Source: JADGQM01 sp964505935
GTDB taxonomy: Bacteria > Desulfobacterota > Syntrophobacteria > Syntrophobacterales > Syntrophobacteraceae
Reading direction: 5' to 3'
Length of the DNA stretch: 8,770 nucleotides
Assembly (NCBI GenBank): GCA_964505935.1
Contig: CAZDKX010000209.1
Coordinates: forward strand, 1 to 8,770
The translations under genes and the position numbers were made by a program. Of this stretch, positions 6,632 through 8,770 are shown one piece after another. The notes beneath the pieces were generated by a model, which did no database searches, had not been told where the DNA came from, and saw nothing but the letters and a program-made list of their open reading frames with translations. The first letter of the stretch is position 1. Each line of letters begins with the position of its first letter.

Positions 6632-6665
6632 GTAACTCGCAACTCGCAACTCGCAACTCGCAACT
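6632..6665 (-). repeat. Heptamer tandem array upstream of fliP (about 5 units)
   Basis: Nearly five consecutive 7-bp units: on the plus strand GTAACTC, three GCAACTC and a final GCAACT. This is the reverse complement of the GAGTTGC/GAGTTAC units at 4231-4476. The sequence entering the array (GAAAAGTTGCGAGTTGCG on the minus strand) resembles the entry of the other array (GAGAAGTTGCGAGTTGCG), which suggests a shared left boundary of the element. Confidence 0.9.
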
Positions 6666-6694
6666 TTTCAGGGCAGATTTGGTGAGAGATCATG

Positions 6695-7063
6695 TCAGGA
6701 GGTCCCGCCGGTCATCTGCTGGAGAAGGTCGGGGAAAGCCGGTTGCGACTCCTCCGTCGCCATCGCCGCGGGCTTTTCCTGGAGAGGCGGAGTGGCGTTT
6801 CCCAGGAGACTCAACAGGCGGATCCCTTCGGGTGAAATGCCGAGCAGCATCTGGCGATCGGCAGCTTCCACCATGACCAGGTGATGACGTGGCCCGACCG
6901 ACTTCCTGGCGAGCAGCCTGATGCCGTTGCCGCCGGCACTGCCGACCGGCAGGCGGCCGCTCTTCTTGTAGAGGTAAAGTACAGCCAGCAAAACCGCCAG
7001 CACCAGCAGCAAGCTGCCCGCTGCGCGGAAGAGCAGGGTACCGAAATCCATTGTGCTTTCCAT
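6695..7063 (-). CDS. fliO: FliO, flagellar export gate assembly factor
   Basis: FliO is a small, poorly conserved membrane protein that assists FliP ring assembly. The 122-residue product has one N-terminal membrane segment (about 8-31, FGTLLFRAAGSLLLVLAVLLAVLYLY), a basic flank (KKSGR) and a cytoplasmic part with GIRLLARKSVGPRHHLVMVEAADRQMLLGISPEGIRLL (~47-84), the usual FliO fold region. The rest is variable and probably disordered. ATG at 7063 has GGAG about 10 nt upstream; ATG at 7051 (residue 5) is possible and changes nothing functional. It follows fliN by 18 nt, fitting one operon. Identification rests on position plus this pattern, since FliO sequences diverge widely. Confidence 0.88.
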   Translation of the reverse strand: MESTMDFGTLLFRAAGSLLLVLAVLLAVLYLYKKSGRLPVGSAGGNGIRLLARKSVGPRHHLVMVEAADRQMLLGISPEGIRLLSLLGNATPPLQEKPAAMATEESQPAFPDLLQQMTGGTS

Positions 7064-7081
7064 GGTGGCCGCGCTCCGCCT

Positions 7082-7456
7082 CTAAGCCAGTTGCTTGATC
7101 CGTTCCATGGGACTGATGACGTCGGTGAGGCGGACTCCAAACTTCTCATTGACCACCACGACCTCACCGCGAGCCACCAGTTTTCGGTTCACCAGGATCT
7201 CCAGAGGTTCGCCGGCCAGCTTGTTCAATTCGATGACCGACCCCTGTCCAAGCTGCAGCAGATCGTTGATCAGCATTTTGGTGCGCCCCAGCTCCACGGA
7301 TACCTCCAGCGGAATGTCGAGGATGAAATCGAGGTCCCGAATGCTGTCCTGCCTCCGCTTTTCACCTTCCATGTCGATCAACTGTTCCCTGCTGCCGCCG
7401 GATGTTGCTCGTTCTTCACCGGAAGTCTCATCCATGAATTGTTCCTGGCTGGGCAC
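7082..7456 (-). CDS. fliN: FliN, flagellar motor switch protein (C-ring)
   Basis: FliN forms the bottom of the cytoplasmic C-ring with FliM, supports rotor switching and helps dock export substrates. The product has 124 residues. A polar, probably disordered N-terminus (1-40) precedes a complete SpoA/surface-presentation domain (~43-122), LDFILDIPLEVSVELGRTK to the end, with the typical GSVIELNKLAGEPLEILVN segment and a FGVRLTDVISPMERI tail. GTG at 7456 is chosen because GGAGG lies 6 nt before it (7463-7467); ATG at 7435 (residue 8) is an alternative with a weaker site. A 126-nt spacer separates it from fliM, longer than most junctions here. Confidence 0.96.
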   Translation of the reverse strand: MPSQEQFMDETSGEERATSGGSREQLIDMEGEKRRQDSIRDLDFILDIPLEVSVELGRTKMLINDLLQLGQGSVIELNKLAGEPLEILVNRKLVARGEVVVVNEKFGVRLTDVISPMERIKQLA

Positions 7457-7571
7457 CTGCTTCCTCCTTGCTTGAGAGTGGCCCCCGGGTTCCGGCTACG
7501 GTCCGGGTGCCGGGTTTATCAGAAACGCTGCCGGTCCTGCTCCGAGATGCCCCGGCGGCGGTCCTGGCCAT
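7428..7571 (-). other. Doubtful 47-codon open frame bridging fliM and fliN
   Basis: An ATG at 7571 lies 11 nt after the fliM stop and has a reasonable ribosome binding site (GAGGA at 7578-7582, 6-nt space). The frame runs 47 codons and stops inside fliN, overlapping its start by 29 nt. The product (MARTAAGASRSRTGSVSDK...) is rich in R, T, G, S and A, with no hydrophobic core or recognisable domain. It may act only as a translational bridge that brings ribosomes to fliN, or be chance. No function is assigned. Confidence 0.2.
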
Positions 7572-7582
7572 GCTGAATCCTC

Positions 7583-8566
7583 TTACTGAGTAATCGCTTC
7601 AATTTCGCGGTGGATTTTCACGGCATGAAGGCCCTTGGAGTTGCCCGCAAAGGCTCGATATTTCGATATGCCTTCAATTTTTACCAACAGAGGCTCATCG
7701 ACGTATTGGTCCAGTAACAGGGTGTCGCCCACATCGATCTGCAACAGTTCCCGCCCCGTCATTTGTCCCCGGCCAAGCTCGACCAAAAGCTCCACTTCAA
7801 CATCGCGGAGCTGTCTCTTGACGCGCGCAATCCATTCCAGGTCCACTTCGAGCTGTTCACTCTGGTAGCGCGCATAGAGCTTCTGGCGGATAGGCTCGAT
7901 GGTCGAATAGGGCAGGCACAGGGTGATCTTGCCGATGAGATGGTCCAGTTCGAGATCGTAATGAATGGCGATCACCAGTTCGGTAGGCGGGACAATGGTG
8001 GCAAACTGAGGGTTGATCTCCGAACGAGCGGGCTGAAAGGTGATGGGTACCACCGGTTTCCAGGATAGCTCGAGATCTTTCAACACCATTTGGACCACTT
8101 TGTGAATGAGCCTTTGCTCGATGGCGGTGAAATCCCGCCCTTCAATCTTGATCGTCGCCTTGCCGGTCCCTCCGAAAAAGCAGTCCAGAAGATTGAAGAT
8201 CAGCCGGCTCTCAACCACCAGCAGCGCGTGGCCCCGCAGCGGTTCCATTCTCAGGATATGCAGACTCGTGGGTACGGGAAGGGTGCGAATGAACTCACCA
8301 AACTTGACCATTTCCGTCTGGGTGACGGTCACGTCAATGATCTTCCGCAGCGACCCGGAGATGGTATTCCGGATGAGTTTGGCAAAGCGGTCGTTGATGA
8401 TCTCCAGGGTGGGCATCCGCCCCCGAATGATCCGGTCCTGGTTGGTCAGATCATAGCCGCGGATGCCGTCCTGCTCCTCCGGCTTCTCCTGCTCTGCCTC
8501 GATCTTGCCATCCGACAACCCTCGCAGGAGGGCATCGACTTCGTCTTGAGAGAGGACTTTTTCCAT
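7583..8566 (-). CDS. fliM: FliM, flagellar motor switch protein (CheY-P target)
   Basis: FliM is the middle component of the C-ring. It binds phosphorylated CheY and passes the signal to FliG, reversing rotation. From ATG at 8566 it has 327 residues, the normal size. The N-terminal peptide LSQDEVDALLRG (5-16) matches the CheY-P binding motif, so control by a chemotaxis pathway is expected. The middle domain carries the GG-x-G motif (GGTG, 132-135) that contacts FliG. The C-terminal SpoA domain (~240-325) pairs with FliN and ends HAVKIHREIEAITQ. The start is supported by AGGA just upstream and by the conserved N-terminus; the frame stays open to 8635, but that stretch overlaps fliL and is not protein. 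It follows the fliL stop by 22 nt. Confidence 0.97.
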   Translation of the reverse strand: MEKVLSQDEVDALLRGLSDGKIEAEQEKPEEQDGIRGYDLTNQDRIIRGRMPTLEIINDRFAKLIRNTISGSLRKIIDVTVTQTEMVKFGEFIRTLPVPTSLHILRMEPLRGHALLVVESRLIFNLLDCFFGGTGKATIKIEGRDFTAIEQRLIHKVVQMVLKDLELSWKPVVPITFQPARSEINPQFATIVPPTELVIAIHYDLELDHLIGKITLCLPYSTIEPIRQKLYARYQSEQLEVDLEWIARVKRQLRDVEVELLVELGRGQMTGRELLQIDVGDTLLLDQYVDEPLLVKIEGISKYRAFAGNSKGLHAVKIHREIEAITQ

Positions 8567-8588
8567 CTTCCTGCACTCTCCCTGCGGG

Positions 8589-8770
8589 TTATTGCACCAG
8601 GAATTCCGTGAAGTAGATCTCCTTGACCTGCCCATCGCGCAGCATCTTGTTGAGCCGCGTCAGGAGCTCCCGCTTCAGGGTAAGCTTGCCGGAGGCATTG
8701 CCGATTTCACTGTACTCCTTGCTCGAAAGCAGCATGATGATCATATCCCGCACTTCCACATTCCGCCTGG
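8589..8770 (-). CDS. fliL: FliL, flagellar basal body-associated protein (C-terminal part only)
   Basis: Translating back from the TAA at 8589-8591 gives 59 in-frame residues to the right edge. The tail includes VRDMIIMLLSSKEYSEIG, then GKLTLKRELLTRLNKML, and ends IYFTEFLVQ. This is the conserved end of FliL (VRD..I.LLSSK, then YFTEF). FliL is a single-pass membrane protein whose periplasmic domain encircles the stators and supports torque or motor stability. The N-terminal membrane segment and start lie outside the window. It is the first visible gene of the run, 22 nt before fliM, so the operon promoter is probably beyond the right edge. Confidence 0.93.
   Translation of the reverse strand, partial: RRNVEVRDMIIMLLSSKEYSEIGNASGKLTLKRELLTRLNKMLRDGQVKEIYFTEFLVQ

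Noticed and set aside
6056..6685. Plus-strand frame of about 209 codons antisense to fliP
   Set aside because: It is a shadow of fliP plus the repeat, with a low-complexity polar product and no family resemblance.
6512..6694. Insertion sequence or transposon between fliO and fliP
   Set aside because: No transposase gene, no terminal inverted repeats and no clear target duplication could be seen, so it is described only as a dispersed repeat.
8567..8635. N-terminal extension of FliM by 23 residues
   Set aside because: The extension overlaps the fliL coding end and stop in another frame. The conserved FliM start with the CheY-binding peptide begins at 8566 with its own ribosome binding site.

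Overview
The window is an almost gap-free run of flagellar genes, all on the minus strand. In transcription order (high to low coordinates) they are fliL (3' end only), fliM, fliN, fliO, fliP, fliQ, fliR, flhB, flhA and flhF (5' part only). Every reading frame that could be checked is intact, and the diagnostic motifs are present: the CheY-binding peptide and GG-x-G of FliM, the Met cluster of FliP, NPTH of FlhB, the FHIPEP region of FlhA and the GTPase motifs of FlhF. The order fliLMNOPQR-flhB-flhA-flhF, moderately high GC and FlhF after FlhA suggest a Gram-negative, possibly polar-flagellated bacterium. My best guess is a Desulfobacterota (Deltaproteobacteria) lineage, but no marker here fixes the taxon. 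The 100-N gap flanked by an exact 55-bp duplication points to a short-read, probably metagenomic, assembly.

Layout by region. 1-959: flhF, running off the left edge and overlapping flhA by 11 nt. 949-3054: flhA (GTG start). 3055-3145: 91-nt spacer with a strong GC hairpin. 3146-4207: flhB. 4208-4664: a 457-nt spacer, the largest in the cluster, with a heptamer tandem array (consensus GAGTTGC), an N gap, a 58-bp conserved module and a hairpin at the fliR stop. 4665-6511: fliR, fliQ and fliP, tightly packed. 6512-6694: a 183-nt spacer with a second copy of the same composite repeat in the opposite orientation. 6695-7456: fliO and fliN. 7457-7582: 126-nt spacer with a small open frame. 7583-8566: fliM. 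8589-8770: end of fliL.

How the genes work together: FliP, FliQ, FliR and FlhB form the export gate of the flagellar type III secretion system, with FliO as assembly factor. FlhA is the export engine and chaperone-substrate docking platform. FliM and FliN make up the C-ring switch, FliL is the stator-associated membrane protein, and FlhF is the SRP-type GTPase that sets flagellum placement and number. The genes themselves are ordinary. The unusual part is the composite repeat (heptamer array plus 58-bp module), present at two junctions inside the operon in opposite orientations, and the likely assembly artefact inside one of them. I saw no clear promoter, rRNA, tRNA, CRISPR, transposase or other unknown protein system.
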